In this document: positions 24,467 through 33,484 of the stretch, piece by piece
How the letters are laid out: each line of letters begins with the position of its first letter
Numbering within the stretch: the stretch's first letter is position 1
From: CAYUQT01 sp964596165
Lineage (GTDB): Bacteria > Planctomycetota > Phycisphaerae > UBA1845 > JAFGLZ01
Length of the DNA stretch: 64,000 nt
Assembly: GCA_964596165.1 (NCBI GenBank)
Contig: CAZQTW010000028.1
Coordinates: 7,461 to 71,460 of the forward strand
Direction: 5' to 3'
Notes under the pieces: model-generated
Databases searched by the model: none
What the model saw: the letters and a program-made list of their open reading frames with translations, nothing else
Told to the model about the DNA's origin: nothing
Position numbers and translations under genes: made by a program

Positions 24467-24534
24467 GCGGTGTGGACCCTACCCCTCTCCCCCGGCCCCC
24501 CCTGGGGTTTCAGGCTATTGTGAGCCACATCGTC

Positions 24535-25569
24535 CTATTGTTGGCCTACCTGTTCGCCCTGTTTGCCCCGCTTCTTGGGTTCCCCCTTACCACGTCCGAC
24601 CGGCTGGTATTTCATCAACTGTTCTTTTTGTGCCTGGTCCAGAACGGCCAGTACGTCATTGGCTAGCTTCTGGTTCAATTCGGACTGGGCAGCGGGCTGA
24701 TCCTTGGGGAGTGCTCGGCGATCCGTCTTGTAGCGGTCAAAGAGTGCCGTGATGCTCGTCTGCTGATCCGGCCTGAGCTGGAGTGTCTTGACGGCCTCTT
24801 CCAGTTGCTTGGGGTTGGCCAATGCGCCCTTTGGAGCGTTGGCCATGGCAGCCGCCACATCCTGAAGCTGCTTCTTCTGGTTCTCATCCAGAAGCCTCAT
24901 GACGTCCTCGCAATACTTCCGGCCAAGTTCCGATCTCTGTGTCCCCTTGGCCTCTTTCGGCAAGCCCTTGATGGCCTCGCGATACTGTTGATCCAGCTTG
25001 TCTATTTCCGCCTTCTGGTCGGGCCGCACCTGGATCCGTGATAGGCAAGCCTTCAACATGCCCGGATTGTTCAACGACCCGCCTTTGGGACCCAGCTTGA
25101 ACTCGCTTCGGAATACCTGCTTTTGGTCATCGCGGAGGATCTTTTCGATCTCGGTGACCAACTGCTGGCGGAGCTTGGCCGCTTCTTGTGCCGCCGGATC
25201 GCCCTTGCGGAGTTCTTGAAGTTGCTTGGCGAGTTCGGCGCCTTTCTGTTTGTCGCGGTTCTTGCGGGCCTGACGCATCTGGTTCTCAAGATCCTTCTGC
25301 TTGTCACGAACGTCTTGAGGCGTTTTGCTTTCAAGGTCTTTCCTGGCCTGTTGGTACTCCGTAAGTAATTGTTTGAGCTGATTTTGCTGATTCGCGTCAA
25401 GTTTGAGTATCTCGGTTAGCCTTTCGACGTTCGTCATCGGGTCGCTACCCCGCATGCCCTTGCCGCCCCGTCGGCCACCGTCGGCCTGCCCGGTATTCTG
25501 GTCCTGGGCGTAGGCCACTGATGAGGCGAGCAAACCAGCCACCGAAAGTGTCAAACACCACCGCTTCAT
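24535..25569 (-). CDS. Exported Spy/CpxP-like helical protein (paralog)
   Basis: Secreted helical protein of 344 residues with signal peptide MKRWCLTLSVAGLLASSVAYA. The mature part contains three repeats of a similar unit (for example LTEILKLDANQQNQLKQLL, LSRIQVRPDQKAEIDKL and VKTLQLRPDQQTSITALF), each a short strand-like motif RPDQ followed by a helix. The same unit occurs in the gene at 22914-24242, so the two arose by duplication. The start is ATG 25569 with AGGAGA upstream. The C-terminus is rich in Lys and Gly. A periplasmic protein-binding role is inferred from resemblance to Spy. Confidence 0.65.
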   Translation of the reverse strand: MKRWCLTLSVAGLLASSVAYAQDQNTGQADGGRRGGKGMRGSDPMTNVERLTEILKLDANQQNQLKQLLTEYQQARKDLESKTPQDVRDKQKDLENQMRQARKNRDKQKGAELAKQLQELRKGDPAAQEAAKLRQQLVTEIEKILRDDQKQVFRSEFKLGPKGGSLNNPGMLKACLSRIQVRPDQKAEIDKLDQQYREAIKGLPKEAKGTQRSELGRKYCEDVMRLLDENQKKQLQDVAAAMANAPKGALANPKQLEEAVKTLQLRPDQQTSITALFDRYKTDRRALPKDQPAAQSELNQKLANDVLAVLDQAQKEQLMKYQPVGRGKGEPKKRGKQGEQVGQQ

Positions 25570-25906
25570 GATGAGTTCTCCTGTGGAAAGACGCGGCATG
25601 GTTCAAGAACGGTGACGGGCTTCGAATCACCCGTCCACTGTCAGATTGAACGCACGTTTCGGCGAGGCGCCTGTCCCCGTTCTTAAACCATGCCCAGAAC
25701 TTGAACGAATCCTGCGCCCTGTGCGTGTCCGGAGCGCCACGGCACCGGCCTCCCTGACAAGGCTGAACGGTCTGGAATGCTTGGTATTGCATGGAATTCC
25801 TGCGACTCCTTCGGGCAGGTTTACATTCGAGCGCGGGAGTTGTCGGCCGGCCGGCATATGGGTATGGTTGGCTATCGTCGGCTTCCAGTTGGTCCGGAGA
25901 TCTCGG
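25570..25906. other. Divergent intergenic region
   Basis: About 340 bp between the Spy-like gene and the SDR gene on opposite strands. It must hold both promoters, but no clear -35/-10 pair stands out. An open frame runs upstream of the SDR start at 25907 but lacks SDR similarity there, so it is not treated as coding. Confidence 0.4.
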
Positions 25907-26710
25907 ATGTCCCACGAATACGCAAACCAAGTCGCACTCGTGACGGGCGGGTCGCGGGGTATCGGCCGCGGCGTCGTACTGGAACTTGCCCGGATGGGCT
26001 TTGACGTGTCGATCGTAAGCGTCAACGCCGATCCGGCGGTGACGGACCGGGGAGCCTATCGAGTCCGGTCGGAGGTCGAGGAATTGGGGCGGCGGGCGGT
26101 CGTCATCAAGGCCGACGTGGGATGCGACGACGACTGGCAGCGCATCCTCGACGAGACGTTGGATGCCTTCGGTGCCGTCGACCTGTTGGTGAACAACGCC
26201 GGCGTGTCGCTGCTCCAGCGGATGGACATCCTCGAGACCACCACGGCGAGCTTCGATCGGCTGATTCGGATCAACCTTCGGGGCCCGTTCTTCCTGACCC
26301 AACGCGTGGCCAGGCAGATGATCGCTCAGGTCGAAGCAGGACGTCGCCGACCGATGGGCATCGTCATCATCTCCTCGATTAGTGCCTACGCCGGCACGAC
26401 GAACCGCGCCGAGTACTGCATCAGCAAAGCAGGACTGAGCATGATGACCGTGCTGTTTGCCGACCGGCTGGCGAAACACGACATCGGCGTATACGAGATC
26501 CGGCCCGGGATCATTGCCACCGACATGACCGCGCCGGTTAAGGCCAAGTACGATAAGCTGATCCTCGAAGGGGATCTGCTGCCGCAGAAGCGATGGGGCA
26601 CGCCGGAAGACGTCGCCCGCGTGGTCGCCGGCATCGCCCGCGGCGACCTGGCTTACTCCACCGGCCAGGTCATCAACGTTGACGGCGGCTTCCACTTGCG
26701 TCGGTTGTGA
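25907..26710 (+). CDS. Short-chain dehydrogenase/reductase (3-ketoacyl-ACP reductase type)
   Basis: NAD(P)H-dependent oxidoreductase of 267 residues, classical SDR. Cofactor motif TGGSRGIG is near residue 14, NNAG near residue 93, and the catalytic Ser-Tyr-Lys set is in SSISAY...EYCISK. The end DGGFHLRRL matches the usual C-terminus. ATG 25907 is 6 nt after GGAGA and starts where the family begins. The substrate is unknown; the next two genes (toroid protein, MFS transporter) follow on the same strand and suggest a sugar or small-molecule pathway. Confidence 0.88.
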   Translation: MSHEYANQVALVTGGSRGIGRGVVLELARMGFDVSIVSVNADPAVTDRGAYRVRSEVEELGRRAVVIKADVGCDDDWQRILDETLDAFGAVDLLVNNAGVSLLQRMDILETTTASFDRLIRINLRGPFFLTQRVARQMIAQVEAGRRRPMGIVIISSISAYAGTTNRAEYCISKAGLSMMTVLFADRLAKHDIGVYEIRPGIIATDMTAPVKAKYDKLILEGDLLPQKRWGTPEDVARVVAGIARGDLAYSTGQVINVDGGFHLRRL

Positions 26711-27976
26711 GTGACGATCTTGTGCACCATCGACAGGAAGACCGATCAGGCAAGTCCCGGCATCTCCAGACGCGACCTTCTGCTGGCCACGGCATGCGGC
26801 GCGTTCGGTCTCGCTACGGCGGGCCGGGCCTCGCTTGCTCAAACGGCGACAAGGTCCTGGTCCTTCCAAACGATTCGCACCAAGACGTTGGAATACATCG
26901 AAAGCATGCGCCGGCCGGACGGTCCTTACGGTGCTTACCTATACGCCGTCGGCATGTCCGAACCCACGCTCTACAGTTCGACCTACGCGGCCATGACGCG
27001 GCATCTCTATCACGATCTGGACTCGCTGACGTCACAACAGAAGAAGGAATGGATCGCCTACCTCCAGTCGCATCAGGACGACGACGGGCTGTTTCGCGAT
27101 CCGGTCATCCACAACCAGGGTTGGTACACGGGTGATCCGGAGTGGTGCGGGCGGCGGCACCTGACGTGTCATGTGGTCACCGCGCTGGCGTGCCTGGGCG
27201 CCGTGGCGACCAAGCCGATGCGGTTCCTCGAACCGTTTCTGAGGGGCGAGGGTCTGGTGAAATGGCTCGAAGCTCGCGATTGGAGAAGCCGACCGGACTT
27301 CGTCGGCAACGAGGTTCTCAACGTCGGAACACTCATTCAATACGCCCGCGACTTTCAGAAGGATTCCCGATGCGCCGGTGCGATGAAGACGATGCTTGAT
27401 TGGATGAACGCGCACCACATGAATCCGGCCAGCGGGCTGTGGGGCGGACTCGACTTGAACGATCCCAAAGAGCTGTCCCGGGCGGTTCAGGCGGCGTACC
27501 ACTTTTGGCTGCTTTACTTCTACGACGGCGTCGAGATCCCGCACCCCGATCGCGCCGTGGACCAGATCCTGCGGACGCAGAATGCCGCCGGCGGCTTCGG
27601 ATGGGGCGTGCATAACGCCGCGAACCCCCTCAACAGCAGTGCGTGCGAGGACATCGACTCGATCGATCCGCTGGCGAGGCTCATGGTTGCTCGGACGTAT
27701 CGTCGCGACGAGATCCGTCGATCGCTGCGGCGCGGCCTCGAGCGCGTCCTCGTCAATCAGAACGCCGATGGCGGCTTCGTCTTCATGCGCGACGCGGCCT
27801 TCGAGTACGGGCACCCCGCCCTGGCGTCCGGTCCCAACGTCAGCGCGATGTTCCCCACGTGGTTTCGCACGCTGACGCTGGCCTACCTGGGCAAGGCGCT
27901 CCCCGATTCGGTCGTCGGTACGTTCGATTGGCAGTTCTCCAATTGCCCCGGCCTTCAGTTCTGGCGGATGAGCTAG
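26711..27976 (+). CDS. Exported alpha/alpha-toroid protein (prenyltransferase/squalene-cyclase-like repeats)
   Basis: Secreted protein of 421 residues. GTG 26711 follows directly on the SDR stop (TGA GTG), so the genes are coupled. A Tat-like signal (SRRDLLLATACGAFGLATA) comes first. The mature part has repeated QNxxGGF-type turns (LRTQNAAGGFGWG, LVNQNADGGFVF), as in the alpha/alpha barrels of terpene cyclases and prenyltransferase beta subunits. The cyclase DxDD acid motif is not seen, so enzymatic activity is uncertain. It may bind or process a glycan or lipid outside the cell. Confidence 0.65.
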   Translation: MTILCTIDRKTDQASPGISRRDLLLATACGAFGLATAGRASLAQTATRSWSFQTIRTKTLEYIESMRRPDGPYGAYLYAVGMSEPTLYSSTYAAMTRHLYHDLDSLTSQQKKEWIAYLQSHQDDDGLFRDPVIHNQGWYTGDPEWCGRRHLTCHVVTALACLGAVATKPMRFLEPFLRGEGLVKWLEARDWRSRPDFVGNEVLNVGTLIQYARDFQKDSRCAGAMKTMLDWMNAHHMNPASGLWGGLDLNDPKELSRAVQAAYHFWLLYFYDGVEIPHPDRAVDQILRTQNAAGGFGWGVHNAANPLNSSACEDIDSIDPLARLMVARTYRRDEIRRSLRRGLERVLVNQNADGGFVFMRDAAFEYGHPALASGPNVSAMFPTWFRTLTLAYLGKALPDSVVGTFDWQFSNCPGLQFWRMS

Positions 27977-28046
27977 CCGCAGACCCCGAGTCGGGCTACC
28001 ATGACCGTCACCCATTCGAGAGGTCGCGGATACTCGGAGCGACGGC

Positions 28047-29303
28047 ATGAACCATCTGGCCGATCGAAGCGGCGGCATGGGGAAGTGGTTCATCTGTGGC
28101 GTTCTCTTCCTTGCGACCGTCCTGTGCTACCTCGACCGGCAGACGATGTCGATCTGCGCGCCGAAGATCACCGAGGAGTTCAACCTTTCGAACGAGCAAT
28201 TCGGCGATCTGCTTTCGGCGTTCCGCTGGGCCTATGCGATCGCTCAGATCCCCGCGGGTTATCTGGCGGACCGGTTTTCCGTTCGCGCGGTCTACGCATT
28301 GGCCGTCGGGCTGTGGTCGGCGGCGGGAGCGGCCGCCGCGTTCGTCGCCGGACCGCGGATGCTGGCGTGGACCCGGCGCGTCCTCGGCGTGGGCGAGGCG
28401 TTCAACTGGCCCTGCGCGTTGCGCGTGACCGCCAACATGCTGCCGCCGGAAGATCGCGGTCTGGCCAACGGCTTCTTCAGCAGCGGCTCGGCGGTGGGGG
28501 CCATCATCGCCCCACTGATCGTTACGCCGGCGGCTCACTACTTCGGCTGGCGGACAGCCTTCTTCCTGGTCGGGGCGCTCGGCGGGCTGTGGCTGATCCT
28601 ATGGTGGGTCGCCACCCGCGGGTCCGGTTCGCCCGACGGGACAAAGTCGGGCAGGACGATCGAGTCGGTGAACGCGTTCGGCGGTCCGTCGCTCGGGTCC
28701 CAGCTTGTCGTCATGCTTACACACCCCGGCTTCTGGTTGCTGATGATCGTCTCGGCGACGATCAACCCCTGTTGGTACTTCTGCGCCGATTGGATTCCCA
28801 AGTACATGCACGACCAGCGAGGCTTCACGTTCCTGACGGCCGGGCTGGTGGCCACGCCGATCTTTCTGGGTGCCGACCTGGGCAACCTGGGCGGTGGCGG
28901 GCTGGTGAAGTACCTCTGCGCCCTTGGATGGTCCGTCCGCCGGGCACGGGGGACTGCGGTCAGCATGGGTGCGGCATTGTTTCTACCCGTGGTGGCCGCC
29001 GGCTATGTGGGAAACCCTTATGTGTGCATCGGTCTGTTGACGATGGCGGCTGTCGGCATCATGGCGATCATGGCGAACTACCTGGCGGCGCTACAGGACA
29101 TCTCGTTCGCCAGCGTCGGCCTGGTTGCGGGCATCCTGGGCTCGTTCGGCAATGTCGTCGGCGCGACGGTCAACCCGTGGATCGGCCGCTACGTGGATAC
29201 GACGCACAACTATCACTTTATTTTCGTCTTGCTCGGCATCTTTCCGCTCATCGGATTGTTGGCGCTGTTGGCCTTCGACACCGTCGTTGCGCGACGATCA
29301 TGA
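28047..29303 (+). CDS. MFS transporter (anion:cation symporter, hexuronate-type)
   Basis: Twelve-helix permease of 418 residues in the major facilitator superfamily. The start of helix 1 with CYLDRQTMSICAP followed by an acidic N-terminal loop (ITEEFNLSNEQFG), and GYLADRFSVR between helices 2 and 3, are typical of the ACS family that takes up glucuronate, galactonate and related acids. The GGAGC before ATG 28047 is a modest ribosome site. It follows the SDR and toroid genes by 70 bp in the same direction, suggesting uptake of the substrate they act on. The transported compound is not known. Confidence 0.88.
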   Translation: MNHLADRSGGMGKWFICGVLFLATVLCYLDRQTMSICAPKITEEFNLSNEQFGDLLSAFRWAYAIAQIPAGYLADRFSVRAVYALAVGLWSAAGAAAAFVAGPRMLAWTRRVLGVGEAFNWPCALRVTANMLPPEDRGLANGFFSSGSAVGAIIAPLIVTPAAHYFGWRTAFFLVGALGGLWLILWWVATRGSGSPDGTKSGRTIESVNAFGGPSLGSQLVVMLTHPGFWLLMIVSATINPCWYFCADWIPKYMHDQRGFTFLTAGLVATPIFLGADLGNLGGGGLVKYLCALGWSVRRARGTAVSMGAALFLPVVAAGYVGNPYVCIGLLTMAAVGIMAIMANYLAALQDISFASVGLVAGILGSFGNVVGATVNPWIGRYVDTTHNYHFIFVLLGIFPLIGLLALLAFDTVVARRS

Positions 29304-29363
29304 ACGAGGAGCCGCCATCGCCGGCAGGGGACGCGAGGTCGATGCGACGGAGCGCGCGGCGGT

Positions 29364-29813
29364 CTAGATCGGAATGCCGGTGATCCGCGCCTCAAAGACC
29401 ATCTTGTCGTCGACGACCCCCTGGAATGCACAGATCGATCGGCGAGGGCGGATATCCACGCTGGTGCCCAGCAGATACAGACGGCGAGGCGGTTCGACCA
29501 CGCCGCGAAACTTGACGCCGTCCAGGGCTGTAAAGGCGAGGAATCCTTTGAAGTTGAGCACGACGTGTGTGTAGTAGGCCGCTGCTTGGGCGGCCATCTC
29601 GATCATCAACACGCCGGGCAACAGCGGCCGGCCCGGGATGTGTCCCCGCGTCCACCAGGCATCGGTGCGGATGTCGGCAAAGGCGATCATCCGCTCGGCC
29701 TGCGTGTCGACCATCACGGCGCCGTCGAGCAACATAAACTCGTAGCGCTGCGGCAACGCCTCGTAGATCTGCTCGCGCGTGAGCACGATGCGAGATAGAT
29801 CATACTGGCTCAT
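29364..29813 (-). CDS. FabZ-like 3-hydroxyacyl-ACP dehydratase (hotdog fold)
   Basis: Hotdog-fold protein of 149 residues similar to FabZ, which dehydrates 3-hydroxyacyl-ACP in fatty-acid synthesis. The catalytic block GHIPGRPLLPGVLMIE matches FabZ HFPGxPVMPGVLxIE with the active His and Glu. LPQRYEFMLLDG is the usual N-terminal motif. A TTG at 29852 and an ATG at 29837 are also in frame, but the FabZ-like sequence begins at ATG 29813. It is a single gene here, convergent with the MFS gene. Alternative: a (3R)-hydroxymyristoyl dehydratase variant for lipid A. Confidence 0.8.
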   Translation of the reverse strand: MSQYDLSRIVLTREQIYEALPQRYEFMLLDGAVMVDTQAERMIAFADIRTDAWWTRGHIPGRPLLPGVLMIEMAAQAAAYYTHVVLNFKGFLAFTALDGVKFRGVVEPPRRLYLLGTSVDIRPRRSICAFQGVVDDKMVFEARITGIPI

Positions 29814-30020
29814 CTCAAACAACAGAGGAGGTGGCATATCGGATTTCGGCAAGAAACGTCAAGATACGAGAAACCTAAGACGCCGAAACAACGGATACTT
29901 CAAGTTTGTGAGTCCCGTGAGCCGGGGCGATTCAGTCGTCCGCGTGCGAGGGCTCCGGTGTCTCGCTGATAGGCTGCGGCCGCATGAGGTCCACGGCAGC
30001 CCCGTTCGCGTCGTCGACAA

Positions 30021-30212
30021 TCACTGCTGCTCGGGCTCCGACGCCGCGGAGCGTGTTTCCAAAATCTTCTGACGAACCGCCTGAGCCGCCGCCTTGATTT
30101 CCTGCATGGACTTGCGGACGCGAGTGCCGGCGGCCTTGTTTCCGCCTTCGGCCTTGGCGACATCTTCCGCGGTCTGCTCGACCAGTTTCTTTAGCTGTTC
30201 GTATTCTTCCAT
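30021..30212 (-). CDS. Histone H1-like protein (Hc1 family)
   Basis: Tiny nucleoid-associated-type protein of 63 residues. The motif EGGNKAAGTRVRKSMQEIK is the hallmark of the Hc1-type histone H1-like proteins known from chlamydiae and relatives, which bind DNA through lysine-rich regions. This one ends soon after that core and lacks the long basic tail, finishing with an acidic SASEPEQQ. ATG 30212 has GGGAGATG upstream, better than a start at 30239. It is a single gene. DNA compaction is inferred from the family. Confidence 0.8.
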   Translation of the reverse strand: MEEYEQLKKLVEQTAEDVAKAEGGNKAAGTRVRKSMQEIKAAAQAVRQKILETRSAASEPEQQ

Positions 30213-30342
30213 CGTTTCATCTCCCGGATTGCAGACCAAGCTGACCCCGCGAGGAATTCACAAATAGATTCTAATCCCCCACGGCCGTCAGACAATAGCA
30301 GAGTGGAACTCGAAATGCAAACGGTCTGGGTTCTTCCCGGGG

Positions 30343-30357
30343 GCGGGCATAGCCCGC
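30343..30357. repeat. GCGGGC palindromic hairpin
   Basis: GCGGGC-ATA-GCCCGC forms a perfect 6-bp stem with a 3-nt loop in the gap between the mini-histone and the DNA methyltransferase gene. It shares its arms with the larger paired element at 58359-58438. Confidence 0.5.
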
Positions 30358-30501
30358 AAGTCCGGAGCGAGGCCGATTCGCCTTCCCTTGGAATCCTCGA
30401 GATTCGCGAAGGTTCCGGCTGTTGGCAGTGTAGGGAACCGTTGGTGCCGGACCGCGAAGGTATTCCGTGAAGGGATCGGACTAAAGCTCGCTCACCGATC
30501 C

Positions 30502-32142
30502 CTATCCGTTTGCCGGCGACTCGAAGTGGGTGTTACATTCGGCGATCAGAGTGGACGCTTCAGCGGGGCTTTTCCGCTTGGCGGCCGCGATGATCCGGCG
30601 GACCAACCGGTCGATCCGGTCGATCCGGCGCCGTGAGGGCAGACGCAACGGCAGTATCCGCAGGAGAGAGATCTTGATCTGGGCCTGCCGGCGCGATTCT
30701 TCCTGAGACAGGAAGCGATAGATTTGGGTGGTGGCGACGCTGTTGAGATAGCCGAGCAGGTAGGGATACGTCAACCCCCACTGGATCCCGCGCTCGGTCA
30801 ACCGGCAGGTGAAAAGGGTATTGTCGGTGTAGTAGGTCCGATCGGTCTGGCCCAGATAGGCCGCGATGATACCATCGCCTGTCTGACGAATCAGAATGCG
30901 CCGCGACAGGTGATGGATCCGCGGGTCGCCCTGGAACTCCCAGTATTCATCATGGCGACTGGGTCGTCCGCCGCGCCCGACCCCCTTGACGCCGGGCCGG
31001 GGGCGATAGGTTATGTCCACCCACTTGAAGCGAGCCGCGGGCGAATCCCAACGGACGACCCAAGGCTCGATCTGTCGTCCTTGGAGAAGTCGTTGCAGGT
31101 GAGGCGCCGTCTTCTCGGCAAAGAACAGCCTGTGCCGACAGTTCCGCGTGTGGATGCCGACGTCTGCGACGTCGGCGACGGTTCCGAAGGGAACGACGTT
31201 ACCGGGCTTCCACGGGCCTGTCCGCTCTCGTTGTGTGAATCGGCCGGCCTGCCAACGTGCCAGCCGGTCTCCGTGCAATCGGCACACGCGGCGATGGGCG
31301 GGGGTCGGATCAAAGATCACCGCGCCCGGCGCGTTTGCGTAGAGAGACTGCCGGATCCAATGCCCCTTCTCGGGTGCCAAGACGGGATCCGACGGGCGAT
31401 AGGTCGGCGCGGCGGTGTACCAGACCTTGGCCGGCGGCTTTCCATACACAAGGGCAAAGCAGCATGCGTAGATCTTCCGGCCGAAGGTAGTGACGGGCAG
31501 GCGGACCACGTGATCGATGCGGTGCGCCAGCAATTCGCGGCGGAGGGGTTCCTTGCCCATTAAGTTGAGCCACGAATCGCTTGTGACCATCGCCAGAACG
31601 CCGCCCGTCCTCAACAGTTCCAGCGAACGATGCAGGAAGTAGACGTAGAGGTCGTCCTTGAAACCGTACCGGTCGAAGAGCCGGTCGGCATAGTCGAGTC
31701 GCGTCACGTCGCGCTGACCAAGATAGGGCGGGTTCCCGACGATCAGGTCGTACTGAACGGGTCCGGGCGGCGGATCCAGCAGGAAATTGCCGACGACGAC
31801 TTGCGCTTCGGGAAGCCTTGTCCGCGCCGCGCGGACCGGACCCGACTGGATGTCGACGCCGAACAGGCTTGCCGAACCTTCGGCGCCTCCTCTGGGCGCT
31901 GCGTTGATTTCCTCTCGCATCGCGACGAGGAAGACGCCGTCCCCCACCGCCGGGTCAAGCACCTGCGGACGTTGTGCGACGTGCCGGCCCGCCCCGGCCG
32001 TTTTCCATAGACCTAGCGCGCGACGACAGATCCAACGGGCCAGTGCCGGGGGCGTGGCGACGCTGCCCGTCGGGTCAATTCGACGAAGGAATCGCCGACG
32101 TTCGGAGGCAAGACGACCGACGCTGTGATTGCTTGAGGTCAA
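30502..32142 (-). CDS. Orphan adenine-N6 DNA methyltransferase (TaqI/Eco57I-like)
   Basis: SAM-dependent DNA methyltransferase of 546 residues. Motif I is VLDPAVGDGVFLVAM at about residue 67 and the catalytic motif IV is NPPY in IVGNPPYLGQRD at about residue 140. The C-terminal half (roughly 290-520) has the layout of a target-recognition domain as in TaqI-class enzymes. No nuclease domain is visible at the N-terminus and no restriction gene is next to it. The start is TTG 32142 with GGGAG 7 nt before it. It may methylate chromosomal DNA as a solitary enzyme or be a relic of a modification system. Confidence 0.85.
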   Translation of the reverse strand: MTSSNHSVGRLASERRRFLRRIDPTGSVATPPALARWICRRALGLWKTAGAGRHVAQRPQVLDPAVGDGVFLVAMREEINAAPRGGAEGSASLFGVDIQSGPVRAARTRLPEAQVVVGNFLLDPPPGPVQYDLIVGNPPYLGQRDVTRLDYADRLFDRYGFKDDLYVYFLHRSLELLRTGGVLAMVTSDSWLNLMGKEPLRRELLAHRIDHVVRLPVTTFGRKIYACCFALVYGKPPAKVWYTAAPTYRPSDPVLAPEKGHWIRQSLYANAPGAVIFDPTPAHRRVCRLHGDRLARWQAGRFTQRERTGPWKPGNVVPFGTVADVADVGIHTRNCRHRLFFAEKTAPHLQRLLQGRQIEPWVVRWDSPAARFKWVDITYRPRPGVKGVGRGGRPSRHDEYWEFQGDPRIHHLSRRILIRQTGDGIIAAYLGQTDRTYYTDNTLFTCRLTERGIQWGLTYPYLLGYLNSVATTQIYRFLSQEESRRQAQIKISLLRILPLRLPSRRRIDRIDRLVRRIIAAAKRKSPAEASTLIAECNTHFESPANG

Positions 32143-32235
32143 GGCGCGCTCCCTTCACCTCGCGGTCTCCGCGCCGCCGCGCAGGCGAGACGTTTCAACG
32201 AGGACGCGACACCGCAACCGTGTGCCCAGAGATTA

Positions 32236-33243
32236 CTACAACCGAGTGGATGGGTCGATGGGACGGGTGATCTTGATCGCCTTTGAACCTCGGTACTGGC
32301 CCAGCCGGCCGGCGAACTTGTTCCGGCCTTCGACCTGCATGAGGATCTCACTCTTGGCCGAACGATTGGTTTCGATGATATCCCCCGGCTGAAGGTTCAT
32401 CAGGTCCTGAAGCGTAATGGTTGTTTCGGCAAGGAACGAGCGGATGTTGACGTGGCTGCGCTGGACGTGGTTCTTCAATTCCATGATCTGGCGTTCGCTC
32501 ACCGCCTTCTGCTGATAGAGCAGCCAACTCTGAGTGGCCAGACGGTCCATTACCGGCTCGATGACGTTGAACGGAATACACAGGCTGATCGTGCCGGCCC
32601 GCGCCCCCATCTTGAGCTCGAAACCGACGACGACGACGACCTCGTTGGGGGCGACGATCTGAACCAGGTGAGGGTTTGACTCCGTTTCATTCAACCGGAA
32701 TTTGACCTCGACCAGCGCCGACCACACCTCAGTCAGGTTGTCCAGCGCGCGGTCGATGATCCGCGAAATCAGACGCTGTTCGATGCTGGTCAGCGGACGC
32801 TGAGGGATGAACATCTCGGCGTTGCTTCCGCCCAGCAGACGATCGATGATCGGATAGATGATCAGCGGGCTGATTTCCAGGCACATCTGGCCGTCGAGCG
32901 GCGGGGCCGCCAGCAAGTTGAAGCAGGTCGGGTTCGGCAGAGAGTAGATGAACTCGCTGTAGGTCAACTGCTCGGTCGTGGTCACACGGACCTCGACGAT
33001 GGTCCGCAAGAAACCGCTGAGTGAGGCCCCGAAATTGCGTGCGAATCCCTCGTGAATGGCCTCGAGGGCCCGCATCTGGTCCTTACTGACGCGCTCGGGT
33101 CGTTTGAAGTCGTAGGAACGGACGTCATGCTGCTGCTTTTGACGGCCTCGCGTATAGATGTCGGTCTTGCCGTCCGCAAGCTGGCCCGAATCCACGGCCG
33201 CCAGTAGGGCATCAACTTCCGCTTGATCAAGAACGTCGGCCAT
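32236..33243 (-). CDS. fliM: Flagellar motor switch protein FliM
   Basis: Component of the flagellar C-ring (335 residues) that binds phosphorylated CheY and FliG. The N-terminus DVLDQAEVDALLAAVDSG is the conserved CheY-binding segment. The middle domain carries YDFKRPERVSKDQMRALEAIHEGFAR, and the C-terminal SpoA-like domain is present (LQPGDIIETNR, KFAGRLG). ATG 33243 lies just after AAGGAG; an in-frame start at 33270 is less likely. No other flagellar gene is in the window, so fliM is separated from its usual operon. Confidence 0.96.
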   Translation of the reverse strand: MADVLDQAEVDALLAAVDSGQLADGKTDIYTRGRQKQQHDVRSYDFKRPERVSKDQMRALEAIHEGFARNFGASLSGFLRTIVEVRVTTTEQLTYSEFIYSLPNPTCFNLLAAPPLDGQMCLEISPLIIYPIIDRLLGGSNAEMFIPQRPLTSIEQRLISRIIDRALDNLTEVWSALVEVKFRLNETESNPHLVQIVAPNEVVVVVGFELKMGARAGTISLCIPFNVIEPVMDRLATQSWLLYQQKAVSERQIMELKNHVQRSHVNIRSFLAETTITLQDLMNLQPGDIIETNRSAKSEILMQVEGRNKFAGRLGQYRGSKAIKITRPIDPSTRL

Positions 33244-33484
33244 ATGCGCACTCCTTGCGCACGGTCCCACGGCGCGGCGCAGGATCTGCCGCCTATTTGA
33301 TTATCGGACAATGAAGGGGGGCGGCTTGAGGAACAGGTCGATTTCAGACATCGAATTCTGCCGCGTAAGTCGTTTGTCATGACGACCTTACTGAGGAAGC
33401 CAACGACGCCGGATTCCGCAAGCCTTGGCGGCTTCGGTTTGACGGTATACCATTGGGCTGCATCGTGACGTGAGAGGGTACGCC

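Noticed and set aside
25646..25906. N-terminal extension of the SDR at 25907
   Set aside because: The 87 extra residues lack SDR or signal features, and GGAGA marks the internal start.
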